A DNA stretch of 64,000 bases, taken from contig JAFYYR010000004.1 in the NCBI GenBank assembly GCA_017557435.1, forward strand, positions 122,320 through 186,319, given 5' to 3'. The notes beneath the pieces were generated by a model. It was given only the letters and a program-made list of their open reading frames with translations, did no database searches and was not told the origin of the DNA. Source of the stretch: Pseudobutyrivibrio sp. GTDB taxonomy: Bacteria; Bacillota; Clostridia; Lachnospirales; Lachnospiraceae. Positions 35,325 to 43,938 of the stretch are shown here, in pieces; positions within the stretch are counted from its first letter, which is position 1; each line of letters starts with the position of its first letter. The position numbers and the translations under genes are program-made.

Positions 35325-36479
35325 TTATAATGTCATTTTAGGAACCAAATCTGTAAGAGCCGAAATGGCCTCTTCTACTTCATCCATTGTATTCTCAGGA
35401 CAGAAGCTAAAACGAATTGTACGCTCCAATAAATCCTTTTCAAGTCCAATGGATTTTAATGTCTCAGAAATCGCTGGCTTATTGGAAGAACAAGCCGAAC
35501 CTGCTGAAACAAATATACCGTAATTATCCTGAAGAGCATTAAGTATTACCTGTGCTCTTGTTCTATTCCCCTTAATAGAAACGCTCACAATATGTGGAGC
35601 GCTATTCTCATCAAGGTGACCATTGACACTGACGCCCTCTATACCAGAAACGCCCTCAATCAATCGACGTCTCATAGCATACATGTGGGAAGCATTGCTG
35701 TCAAGATTGTCATAGCAAGCCTTAGCCGCAATACCAAGAGCAGCTATAGCAGGAACATTCTCTGTACCTGAGCGCATGCCTCTCTCATGACCGCCTCCAA
35801 GAATCTGAGGCACCATAATATTAAAGATAGCCTCATTAATATATATAAATCCAGAACCCTTTGGTCCATGAATCTTGTGTCCGCTGACTGTGAGAAAATC
35901 TATGTCCATCTTCTTTGGAAGTATTTTAAACTTTCCAAATGCCTGGATAGCATCTACATGGAATAAAATCTCTTTGTTAAAGCTCTTTATAAGTTTGCCT
36001 GCCTCGGCAACTGGCTGAAGAGCACCAATCTCATTGTTAACCATCATGATAGAAACAAGAATAGTATCCTCACGAAGTGCAGACTTAAGCTCATCTAAGT
36101 TAATAACACCATACTCATCTGTACCAAGATATGTCACTTCAAATCCTTCTTTTTCAAGTGCCTTCACGGGATTTAAAACAGAGGCGTGCTCAATTTTTGT
36201 AGTGATAATATGGTTGCCTCTTCTCTTTTTTGCCATGGCGCCACCACGGATTGCAAGGTTATTGCCCTCTGTGCCACCGCTGGTAAAATAGATTTCTTTA
36301 GGATTAACTTTTAAAATACCTGAAATAATATCTCTGGAATCCTTAAGGTAGTCCTTTCCTTTTGCACCCATACTGTGCAAAGAAGATGGATTACCAAAGT
36401 TCTCCTGCAAACATTCCTGCATTATTGTCATCGCCTCATCAGAACATCTGGTGGTGGCGGAATTATCAAAATAAATCAT
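35325..36479 (-). CDS. Cysteine desulfurase (NifS/IscS family)
   Basis: 384 residues from the ATG at 36479, which overlaps the rsmE stop by one base and has GAGG seven bases upstream. MIYFDNSATT at the N-terminus, FTSGGTEGNNLAI, VDAIQAFGK, the PLP lysine in VSGHKIHGPKGSGF and the catalytic Cys in SAGSACSSNKPAIS are all present. Its position directly before thiI matches the NifZ/ThiI pair of B. subtilis, so its main job is probably tRNA thiolation rather than general cluster assembly. Confidence 0.94.
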   Translation of the reverse strand: MIYFDNSATTRCSDEAMTIMQECLQENFGNPSSLHSMGAKGKDYLKDSRDIISGILKVNPKEIYFTSGGTEGNNLAIRGGAMAKKRRGNHIITTKIEHASVLNPVKALEKEGFEVTYLGTDEYGVINLDELKSALREDTILVSIMMVNNEIGALQPVAEAGKLIKSFNKEILFHVDAIQAFGKFKILPKKMDIDFLTVSGHKIHGPKGSGFIYINEAIFNIMVPQILGGGHERGMRSGTENVPAIAALGIAAKACYDNLDSNASHMYAMRRRLIEGVSGIEGVSVNGHLDENSAPHIVSVSIKGNRTRAQVILNALQDNYGIFVSAGSACSSNKPAISETLKSIGLEKDLLERTIRFSFCPENTMDEVEEAISALTDLVPKMTL

Positions 36480-37210
36480 TACATTTCCTCGCATTTAAGC
36501 ATCAACATACTAAGTGAACAAATAGCGGCTGTATCAGTCCGAAGGATTCTGCCTCCAAGGGATATAAGCTTTGCACTATCGCCTACAAGCGCTATCTCAG
36601 ATGGATCAAATCCACCCTCTGGACCAATGAACACACCAATGCTCTGGCCCTTCTTAAGGTTTGAGAGCACATCAAAGGTGTCCTTCATGCCATTTTTACA
36701 CTCATAAGGTAAAAGAATAACATCTAAGTCTAAGGCATATTCATAAGCCTGCTTGAAATCTAAAATCTCATGAATGTTTGGGATAATAGACCTCTTAGAC
36801 TGCTTAGCAGCAGATTCTGCTATAGCCTGATAACGGGCAAGCTTTGTCTTTTTCTTTTTATCATCAAGCTTAACTATACAGTTTTTCATCTGAACAGGAA
36901 TAATCTCATAAACTCCAAGCTCAACACATTTTTCGATGATAGTCTCTATTCTATCTCCCTTAGGAAGTGCTTGGAATAGATAAATCCGATTGCTAAGCTC
37001 AGTAGATGGAACCTCTTCAATGACATCAACAATCAAATCATTTCCATCAGGGCCATTAACCTGGCAGATAAAATTGCATCCGTCAGCACATGACACTCTG
37101 ATTTTCTCACCATTTTTAAGGCGCACAACCCTAATTAAATGATGAGCATCCTGTCCAGTTATAGTTATAACGCCATCAACCGGCGAATTATCAATGAATA
37201 CCTGTTGCAT
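36479..37210 (-). CDS. rsmE: 16S rRNA m3U1498 methyltransferase RsmE
   Basis: 243 residues. An N-terminal PUA-like domain (ITGQDAHHLIRVVRLKNGEKIRVS) is followed by a SPOUT methyltransferase knot with ERIETIIEKCVELGV-like sequence, IGVFIGPEGGFDPSEI and SLGGRILRTDTAAICSL. The order prmA-rsmE is the usual one. The stop overlaps the cysteine desulfurase start by one base. Confidence 0.95.
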   Translation of the reverse strand: MQQVFIDNSPVDGVITITGQDAHHLIRVVRLKNGEKIRVSCADGCNFICQVNGPDGNDLIVDVIEEVPSTELSNRIYLFQALPKGDRIETIIEKCVELGVYEIIPVQMKNCIVKLDDKKKKTKLARYQAIAESAAKQSKRSIIPNIHEILDFKQAYEYALDLDVILLPYECKNGMKDTFDVLSNLKKGQSIGVFIGPEGGFDPSEIALVGDSAKLISLGGRILRTDTAAICSLSMLMLKCEEM

Positions 37211-37211
37211 A

Positions 37212-38168
37212 TTATTTACGCGCGGTGATATTTACCCACTCACCCTGATGGTTTATCTCAACAATAGTAAGTCCTACAGCCTCAAGTGCTTCCTTAACTT
37301 CATTTTCCTTGAAATCAATGATTCCTGAAGAAATAAAGTATGCACCATCTTTCATAGTAGGAGGAATGGCTGGTGCCATAGCTATAATGATATCTGCTAA
37401 AATATTGGCAACTACCACATCATACTTCTCATAGCCTACCTTATCCTGCAAATCCTTGTCATCAATCAGATTGCCCACATAGAAATCACCAGTAGACTTA
37501 TTAATATGATTAACTTCAAAATTCTCATAGGTAGATGCTATACAATCCTCATCGATATCTGTGCCTACAAGATGACACTTTCCATCTAAAAGCTTGCTTG
37601 CAATGATAGAAAGAATACCACTTCCACATCCGATATCAAGGATTTCATCACCTGGCTTAAGGTATTTCTTAAGCTGGCGAATACAAAGCTGAGTGGTCTC
37701 ATGCTTTCCTGTACCAAATGAAACACCTGGATCAATCTCAACAAAAATTTTGCCCTCATCTGAAGCTTGAAACTCTTCCCAAGTAGGCTTGATTAAAATG
37801 TCATCAATATAAAATGACTTAAAAAACTGCTTCCAGTTATTAATCCAATCCTCTTGTTTAGTAATAGATGTATCGATAGTACCATCGCCTATATCCATCA
37901 CTTCCTTAAGCTCTGTAAGAGCTGTCTTAACCTGAGATAATAAAACCTCATGGTCTTCCTCATCAGAAAGATAGAAGCATACTTTTGATAAACCTAAATC
38001 CTCTGGTAAATCAGGCTGAAGCTCCTCAAACTCGCCTCCCTGCTTGTCTCCTGAAACAGGCACATTATTCTCTATCTCAATAGAATCAATACCAAGTTCC
38101 ATAAGAGAAGCACTGACAAAATCCTCAGCGTCTGTAGTTGTATTAATAGAATATTTAATCCAGTTCAT
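37212..38168 (-). CDS. prmA: Ribosomal protein L11 methyltransferase
   Basis: 318 residues. The N-terminal substrate domain opens NWIKYSINTTTDAEDFVSASL. The SAM domain has PGVSFGTGKHETTQLCI, EILDIGCGSGILSII and VVANILADIIIAMAP, the full PrmA pattern. It trimethylates ribosomal protein L11. AAAAGGAG lies upstream of the ATG. Directly before that is the structured RNA element at 38190-38275. Confidence 0.95.
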   Translation of the reverse strand: MNWIKYSINTTTDAEDFVSASLMELGIDSIEIENNVPVSGDKQGGEFEELQPDLPEDLGLSKVCFYLSDEEDHEVLLSQVKTALTELKEVMDIGDGTIDTSITKQEDWINNWKQFFKSFYIDDILIKPTWEEFQASDEGKIFVEIDPGVSFGTGKHETTQLCIRQLKKYLKPGDEILDIGCGSGILSIIASKLLDGKCHLVGTDIDEDCIASTYENFEVNHINKSTGDFYVGNLIDDKDLQDKVGYEKYDVVVANILADIIIAMAPAIPPTMKDGAYFISSGIIDFKENEVKEALEAVGLTIVEINHQGEWVNITARK

Positions 38169-38189
38169 AGACTTCTCCTTTTACGGGAA

Positions 38190-38275
38190 AGCAGGGCCAT
38201 TTATAATTGCTTACAGCAATGGGCCCTGCTGTAGGAAACAGGTTCTCCCCTACAAGTAGGGTCCCCCCTATTTCC
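38190..38275 (-). ncRNA. Candidate structured RNA element, copy A (prmA leader)
   Basis: On the minus strand the 86 bases form two domains. P1 is GGAAATAGG (38275-38267) with CCTGTTTCC (38242-38234), enclosing a 24-base loop with a hairpin CCCTA-CTTG-TAGGG flanked by purine runs GGGGA and GGAGAA. P2 is AGCAGGGCC (38230-38222) with GGCCCTGCT (38198-38190), enclosing hairpin ATTGC-TTACA-GCAAT. The same architecture recurs at 62596-62684. It ends 21 bases before the prmA ATG and so may be a leader regulator. It matches no riboswitch class I can recall. Confidence 0.6.
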
Positions 38276-38284
38276 AGTTAACAA

Positions 38285-38319
38285 CAAAAATCACATATCA
38301 AGGAATCCCTTGATATGTG
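38285..38319 (-). terminator. Terminator downstream of the DUF2225 gene
   Basis: A 12-bp stem CACATATCAAGG/CCTTGATATGTG (38292-38319, one base bulged) followed on the minus strand by a T-run. It insulates the prmA leader from the upstream gene, so prmA has a promoter at about the RNA element. Confidence 0.8.
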
Positions 38320-38334
38320 GTCTTATCAAAATTA

Positions 38335-39204
38335 TTATGATTGAGCCTTAGCAGCAGCGGCCTTAGCTGTAATCTCATCCTTAAGGTCAACACATTTGTC
38401 CTTAAGCTTGCGGGATGTGCTAGGCGACTGAATAAGTCTAGCAATAAGCTTCATTGCTGCATCGTACTGCTTGTAATGCATAGACATGTTAGCAAGCATA
38501 AACTCAACTGCCTCAGAAGCCATACCACAATATGGTGGAGTCTCTGAAGAAACAGCCTTCATAAAGCCTTCATAGGCCTGCTTATAAAAGCCTTCATACT
38601 CCTTCTTAACAAGCTCAACTACCTTTGGGTCAGCATCCTTTTGTCCCTGTAGTTCCTTAAGCTGTGCACGACGAAGCCATGCTATCTTAAGACAAACATA
38701 AGCCTTCTCTGACATCTTAGCACGCTTTTTAAGTGTACAAATAAGAGCAAGCTTAAATTTCTCAACTGAATAATCATAAGAATAAGTCTCTGGAAGAGTC
38801 TCTCCTACCTGAGGCTTAAAGCTAGGACAAAAATCAGCACGAATAAGCTTAACTCTTGCTGTATCTATCTTAGAAAATGTAGTATCAAGTGCTGAATAAC
38901 CACAATGTGGGCATGAAATAAAATCATATTTGCACTTGTCAACATACTCATAATTAGGTCTCAAATCAAAATCAGGTTCGAGACGCTTAAGCTTTGTAGC
39001 AAGAACTGCCTTGATAGGAAATTCTTTGTCACAAACAGGGCATCTAACCTTTTTATCCAGGATAAAGTCCTTTTCTTCTTTTACAACCGGTGCTGCAGCC
39101 TGTCCTGGCTGGGCAGGACCTTTTTTCTGCTTTTCATCGGCTAAAATATCAAGCTCCCCATCCATTGAGAAGCCAAATTTTTCCATTCCTGAAAGTAAAT
39201 TCAT
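38335..39204 (-). CDS. DUF2225 zinc-ribbon protein
   Basis: 289 residues. A zinc ribbon is formed by CPVCDKEF and CPHCGYSALDTTF, followed by a helical, TPR-like region with conserved Trp/Arg (LKIAWLRRAQLKEL) to the end. This matches DUF2225 (PF09986), a Firmicutes family of unknown function. The tail is Ala/Lys rich. It sits 21 bases after glnS on the same strand and ends at a terminator. Confidence 0.85.
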   Translation of the reverse strand: MNLLSGMEKFGFSMDGELDILADEKQKKGPAQPGQAAAPVVKEEKDFILDKKVRCPVCDKEFPIKAVLATKLKRLEPDFDLRPNYEYVDKCKYDFISCPHCGYSALDTTFSKIDTARVKLIRADFCPSFKPQVGETLPETYSYDYSVEKFKLALICTLKKRAKMSEKAYVCLKIAWLRRAQLKELQGQKDADPKVVELVKKEYEGFYKQAYEGFMKAVSSETPPYCGMASEAVEFMLANMSMHYKQYDAAMKLIARLIQSPSTSRKLKDKCVDLKDEITAKAAAAKAQS

Positions 39205-39225
39205 AATTCGTCCTTTAACTAAAAA

Positions 39226-40893
39226 CTAATTAGTTGGTAATTTGTAAGAGCTCTTAAGGGAAACAATACGATTGAATACTAAAGCATCTGGCTTAGAATC
39301 CTTAGAATCTACGCAGAAAAATCCCTGTCTTACAAACTGGAAGCTATCATATGCCTTAGCATCCTTAAGAGATGGCTCTACAAGGCAATCTTTAAGAACT
39401 GTAAGGGAGTTTGGATTAAGATTCAAACTACCATCTTCATTATACACTCCTTTTTCTTCGTCCACAATGTTTTCGTAGAGGCGCACTTCAGCCTTTAAAG
39501 CTGTCTTAGCAGCAACCCAGTGGATTGTTCCCTTGACCTTTCTACCATCTGGAGCGTCACCGCCCTTAGTAGCTGGGTCATATGTACAATGAATGCAAGT
39601 TACCTTACCATTCTCGTCTGTTTCGTATGATGTACAAGTAACGAAGTAAGCGTTCATAAGGCGAACCTCATTACCAGGATATAATCTAAAGTATTTCTTT
39701 GGTGGCTCAATCATGAAGTCATCTCTATCAATGTAGAGCTCCTTGCCAAATGGAACCTGACGGCTTCCAAGCTCTGGATTCTCTAAATTGTTAGGAGCAT
39801 CAAGCCACTCCACATCATCACTTTCGTAATTGTCAATTACAAGCTTAACAGGATCAAGTACTGCCATCACACGGCTACGGCTTGTCTTTAAATCCTCTCT
39901 GATACAATACTCAAGCATTGCATAGTCAGAAGAAGAATTAGCCTTAGAAACACCTGAAAGTTCAACAAACTTCTGAATTGAAGAAGGTGTAAATCCTCTT
40001 CTTCTAAGAGCTGCAATTGATACAAGACGTGGGTCATCCCATCCGTCTACAATTCCGTCCTCAACAAGCTTCTTAATGTATCTCTTACCAGTAACTACAT
40101 TTGTAAGATACATCTTAGCAAACTCAATCTGACGTGGTGGATTAGCAAATCCTGCTGACTTAACAACCCAATCATAAAGAGGTCTGTGATCCTCAAACTC
40201 AAGTGTACAGATTGAATGTGTAATATTCTCGAAAGCATCCTCAAGTGGATGAGCGAAATCATACATTGGGTAGATGCACCATTTGTCACCTGTGTTGTGA
40301 TGTGTCATGTGGGCAACTCTGTAAAGGATTGGATCACGCATGTTGATGTTAGGTGATGCCATATCGATTTTAGCACGGAGTGTGTGGCTTCCATCCTCGT
40401 ATTTACCATTTTTCATATCTTCAAACATCTGAAGATTCTCTTCTACGCTACGGTTGCGGTTAGGATCGTCCTTGCCTGGGTGCTCAAAATCACCTCTGTA
40501 CTCTCTCATCTGATCAGCTGAAAGATCTGAAACGTAAGCAAGTCCCTTTTTAATAAGGTCAACAGCCACCTCGTACATCTTATCAAAATAGTTGGATGCG
40601 AAATAAAGATGGTCGCCCCAATCAGCACCAAGCCACTTAATATCAGCCTTAATAGAATCAACAAACTCTACCTTTTCCTTTGTAGGATTTGTATCGTCGA
40701 ATCTCATGTGGAACTCACCATTATATTTCTTAGCAAGACCATAATTTAAGATGATTGACTTAGCATGTCCAATATGTAAATATCCATTTGGCTCTGGTGG
40801 GAAACGTGTACAAACATGATCGTATACACCTTCCTTAAGATCCTTATCAATTTCAAGCTCGATAAAATTTTTGCTAACTACTTCTTCACTCAT
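39226..40893 (-). CDS. glnS: Glutaminyl-tRNA synthetase
   Basis: 555 residues, normal length. The class I HIGH motif is in [18 protein letters not shown], and [16 protein letters not shown] and [20 protein letters not shown] are GlnRS signatures. The two C-terminal beta-barrels carry the anticodon-binding part. The KMSKS loop, VMSKRKL in E. coli GlnRS, reads VVTGKRYI here: the Lys of KR is kept and the Ser is lost. Direct glutaminylation implies tRNA-Gln is not made only through GatCAB. Confidence 0.95.
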   Translation of the reverse strand: MSEEVVSKNFIELEIDKDLKEGVYDHVCTRFPPEPNGYLHIGHAKSIILNYGLAKKYNGEFHMRFDDTNPTKEKVEFVDSIKADIKWLGADWGDHLYFASNYFDKMYEVAVDLIKKGLAYVSDLSADQMREYRGDFEHPGKDDPNRNRSVEENLQMFEDMKNGKYEDGSHTLRAKIDMASPNINMRDPILYRVAHMTHHNTGDKWCIYPMYDFAHPLEDAFENITHSICTLEFEDHRPLYDWVVKSAGFANPPRQIEFAKMYLTNVVTGKRYIKKLVEDGIVDGWDDPRLVSIAALRRRGFTPSSIQKFVELSGVSKANSSSDYAMLEYCIREDLKTSRSRVMAVLDPVKLVIDNYESDDVEWLDAPNNLENPELGSRQVPFGKELYIDRDDFMIEPPKKYFRLYPGNEVRLMNAYFVTCTSYETDENGKVTCIHCTYDPATKGGDAPDGRKVKGTIHWVAAKTALKAEVRLYENIVDEEKGVYNEDGSLNLNPNSLTVLKDCLVEPSLKDAKAYDSFQFVRQGFFCVDSKDSKPDALVFNRIVSLKSSYKLPTN

Positions 40894-40965
40894 TTTACTA
40901 ATATTTCCTTCCCATATTTTTTATCGGACAACCCCTTAATAAGGGATTAATAAAATTCAAAATAA

Positions 40966-41841
40966 TTACTCTACATGCTTGTGAGTAAATAAATGGTCGC
41001 TACAGTACTCGTAGTTGCCATTGCACTTGCTGCAGAATCTAAACTCTAATTCCGGATTAGTAATCTCAGTACGTCCGCAAACTGCACACTTATGCTTAGC
41101 AATAGGTGTGCCATCACGATAGGTACTTCTAGGAGGTGTTGCCTGACGCTTAAACTCAGCACGTCTGTGAATCTCCTTAGGATTGTATCTATTATATTTT
41201 CTAGTCATAAGCCAGAAAATAAAGAAATTCAAAAGGGATGCAATGATAGGTACAGCGGCGCACCACTCTCCCGCTCTGACATATTGGAATACATTAAATC
41301 CAACAATAGCAAGGTAGAAAATTGACATCCACTTCATCTTTATCGGAATAATAAAATATAAAAGCACCTGCATATCAGGAAAACATGCAGAAAAGGCCAA
41401 AAATATAGACAAATTAATATAATATGTACTGAAATATTGGCCGATTGAAAGTGGAATCACCCCTCCAAGCAAAGGTGGAAAAAAGAAATAAACAACAAAT
41501 GCTCCTATAACTGTAAATATGATTCCACCCAATATATAAACGTTAAATTTGAAAGCTCCCCATGTACGCTCTAACACAGAACCTAGCTGGTAATAAAGCA
41601 TAAACATGATGATAGTCCAAAGACTAAGACTACTAGGTGGTACAAGAACCCATGAAATAACTCTCCAAACCTGGCCCTGTAAAATGAGCTGAGGCTCCAA
41701 GGTCATAAAGCTAAGGTATGGCACCCCTGTAAATCTCTGACCAAACAAAAGTAAATAACCAATTCCATATCCACATAAAAGGTAAACAATCAAATTATTG
41801 ATTGCATATTTACCTAACTTTTTCTCTAATTTATCAAGCAA
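40966..41841 (-). CDS. Rhomboid-like membrane protein with C-terminal zinc ribbon
   Basis: 291 residues with six predicted membrane helices (about 18-215) arranged like a rhomboid or DUF1751-type protein. VWRVISWVLVPP resembles the rhomboid WR loop, but no GxSG serine motif is visible where the catalytic helix should be, so it is probably not a protease. The cytoplasmic tail (about 215-291) ends in a zinc-binding unit CAVCGRTE, CSKCNGNYEYCSDHLFTHKH. The substrate or partner is unknown. Confidence 0.7.
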   Translation of the reverse strand: MLDKLEKKLGKYAINNLIVYLLCGYGIGYLLLFGQRFTGVPYLSFMTLEPQLILQGQVWRVISWVLVPPSSLSLWTIIMFMLYYQLGSVLERTWGAFKFNVYILGGIIFTVIGAFVVYFFFPPLLGGVIPLSIGQYFSTYYINLSIFLAFSACFPDMQVLLYFIIPIKMKWMSIFYLAIVGFNVFQYVRAGEWCAAVPIIASLLNFFIFWLMTRKYNRYNPKEIHRRAEFKRQATPPRSTYRDGTPIAKHKCAVCGRTEITNPELEFRFCSKCNGNYEYCSDHLFTHKHVE

Positions 41842-41937
41842 AATAAATGCCCTCCGTTATAGTTTTACATACTTCTAGACATAATAATAGACTTTAAAGA
41901 TTATAACCCTTTAAAGCCTATGTTATCAATAGAAATT

Positions 41938-42972
41938 TTATTCCACTATGTACTCTTTTACATTACTTCTATCTATCTTGATATATGGTACATAGTAGTA
42001 TTTACCGCCGATTAAATTAATATCTTTAGGAACTTCACCATTTGCAGCAATACCATAAGCCATCTCAGCTATGATTCTTCCCTTGGCTTCAGCATTATTA
42101 AGGGCCGTTCCCTCTATGACACCATCAGAAATATATTTTAAAACTTCCTGATCTCCATTTACGCCAACAATCAAAGGCATATTCTGCACCTTGAATATCT
42201 TCATGGCATCCACAGCACCAAGGGCCATATTGTCATCATTTGCTATAACAAGCTCTATTTGCCTAGGATAGCCCTGAAGAAGGGATGTAACCTTGGTCTG
42301 AGCCTGCTTTCTATCCCAGTTGGCAATCTCATCACCTAGTCGCTCCAGCTGGATTCCTCCATCAAGTATAGTCTCCACCGACACTCGACTTCTTATTATG
42401 GCATCCTGATGACCCACTTCCCCCTCAAGCATAATATACTGAATAACACCATCGCCGCTAATATCGATTTCATCAAATCGCTTTTCAAGAGCGGCAAGTA
42501 CAAGCTCACCTTGAATGCGACCACTTTCCTCTGGCTCAGCTCCCACATAGTAGAGTTTATCAAATCGTTTCAAATCGTCTTCTACTAATTCTCGGTTAAA
42601 AAACACAATTGGTGTATCAGTGGATTTAGCTGCCTCAATTATTACAGATGGGTCAGTTCTATCTACAAGGTTTACACAAATTATGTCATAGTCCTTCTCA
42701 ATGAAATCCTCCACCTGATCATTTTGAACCAATTGATTTTGGCTAGCGTAGACAGTTGTTGTTACGATTTCAACATTTTCTCTATCAGCAATCTGAGTTA
42801 AATTGCTTTCTATATTGTGTCTTATCTCTTCGGTAAATGGGTCAAACTCATTGTACATAGTAATTCCCACTTTTATGGTTTTTACTTCCTCCACCTCATT
42901 ACCTTGAAGGATGCATCCCCATATAATTACAATCACCAAAGCAAAAACAATTATAAATGATACTTTTTTCAT
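41938..42972 (-). CDS. Periplasmic sugar-binding-type protein, MglB-like, membrane-anchored
   Basis: 344 residues. An N-terminal hydrophobic segment ends in IIWGC, which may be a poor lipobox or just a membrane anchor. The rest is a type I periplasmic binding fold like galactose/glucose-binding protein: TIKVGITMYNEFDPF, DIICVNLVDRTDPSVII, IVFFNRE, VGAEPEESGRIQGEL, LVIANDDNMALGAVDAMK and IVGVNGDQEVLKYI. It is the last gene of the signalling block, nine bases after another binding protein, far from the transporter genes, so a sensor role is more likely than transport. Confidence 0.8.
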   Translation of the reverse strand: MKKVSFIIVFALVIVIIWGCILQGNEVEEVKTIKVGITMYNEFDPFTEEIRHNIESNLTQIADRENVEIVTTTVYASQNQLVQNDQVEDFIEKDYDIICVNLVDRTDPSVIIEAAKSTDTPIVFFNRELVEDDLKRFDKLYYVGAEPEESGRIQGELVLAALEKRFDEIDISGDGVIQYIMLEGEVGHQDAIIRSRVSVETILDGGIQLERLGDEIANWDRKQAQTKVTSLLQGYPRQIELVIANDDNMALGAVDAMKIFKVQNMPLIVGVNGDQEVLKYISDGVIEGTALNNAEAKGRIIAEMAYGIAANGEVPKDINLIGGKYYYVPYIKIDRSNVKEYIVE

Positions 42973-42981
42973 ACCTTTAAC

Positions 42982-43938
42982 CTATTTAACAAATGGAAAC
43001 AGCACCTTTTCAAGCTCATCGCTGTACATATTCTCTCTATCAGCTATGTAATAAAGAGGTGCTACTGAAGCCATGTTTCCGTAATCTTTTTTGTCTGTAA
43101 TTTGTAAGACTGCCAAAAATCCCATAGAATAATCATCCTTAAAAGCAAGTGCATCAATGCCCTGGGAATCAAGATAATATACTGCCTCCTGACTATTATC
43201 TACAGAGAATACTTTTATATCCCTATTGATTCTAAGCTTTGCAGAAGCAGCCCCCTCCATTGCATAATAATCAAGAGTAATTATTCCATCATAGTTGCCT
43301 AGGATTTCTATGTTGTATAACGACTTTTTAATTACTGAAGGATCAGATGACATAAGCCTATACTCAGCTTTAATTCCCTTGCCACTTAGATTTTCAATAA
43401 GAGAATCTTTAAGGGTATTCACATTCACATCCTCGTGAGAAGAAACAATCAAAACATTTTTACAACTATAATTAAAAGAAATATATCTTGAAAAATCAGT
43501 TGCTATAGAATTATCATCTGGAATCACTCCATTTACAGTTGCATTTAGAGCTCCATTCTTAGCTAAAAATACTTTGTTGTATAACATCTTTTCATTTATA
43601 AATGACACCATTCCTGGATAATCGCCAGTAGCTACAACTACATACTGAGCCCCATCACTTATGGCTCGCATAACTGCTTCCTGCTCGCCCTCGCTACCTA
43701 AATCTACAGGCACGTTTACAAAATCAACAGACACATCCTTATCAATGGCTGCTGTTTCAGCGCCAGCTTTCATGTTCTCCCACTCATCTAAATTATCCCC
43801 TGTAACAACAAAAGTAATTTTCGTATCTTCCTTTTGAGTGCGACTGTATATCAAGTAAATAAATGTCTCGATAAAAAGCAGGCAAAGAATGGCTACTATA
43901 AAGCCAATAATAATCTTTTTATTTTTCACGACCTTCAC
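42982..43938 (-). CDS. Membrane-anchored sugar-binding sensor protein (XylFII-like position)
   Basis: 318 residues. One N-terminal membrane helix (about 9-32, no lipobox) and an external Peripla_BP_4-type domain (TKITFVVTGDNLDEWENMKAGAE, AISDGAQYVVVATGDYPGM, YDGIITLDYYAMEGAA, IKVFSVDNSQEAVYYL). The start overlaps the end of the histidine kinase gene by 20 bases. In Clostridium beijerinckii an anchored xylose-binding protein, XylFII, sits with the LytS kinase and YesN regulator and signals through the kinase. Position and architecture here suggest the same arrangement, which is inference. Confidence 0.75.
   Translation of the reverse strand: MKVVKNKKIIIGFIVAILCLLFIETFIYLIYSRTQKEDTKITFVVTGDNLDEWENMKAGAETAAIDKDVSVDFVNVPVDLGSEGEQEAVMRAISDGAQYVVVATGDYPGMVSFINEKMLYNKVFLAKNGALNATVNGVIPDDNSIATDFSRYISFNYSCKNVLIVSSHEDVNVNTLKDSLIENLSGKGIKAEYRLMSSDPSVIKKSLYNIEILGNYDGIITLDYYAMEGAASAKLRINRDIKVFSVDNSQEAVYYLDSQGIDALAFKDDYSMGFLAVLQITDKKDYGNMASVAPLYYIADRENMYSDELEKVLFPFVK

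Noticed and set aside
38190-38275. Reading the repeated RNA element as a known riboswitch (TPP, FMN, SAM, cobalamin, ZTP, THF, preQ1 or fluoride)
   Set aside because: None of the conserved cores of these classes that I can recall matches the P1 loop or the second domain.
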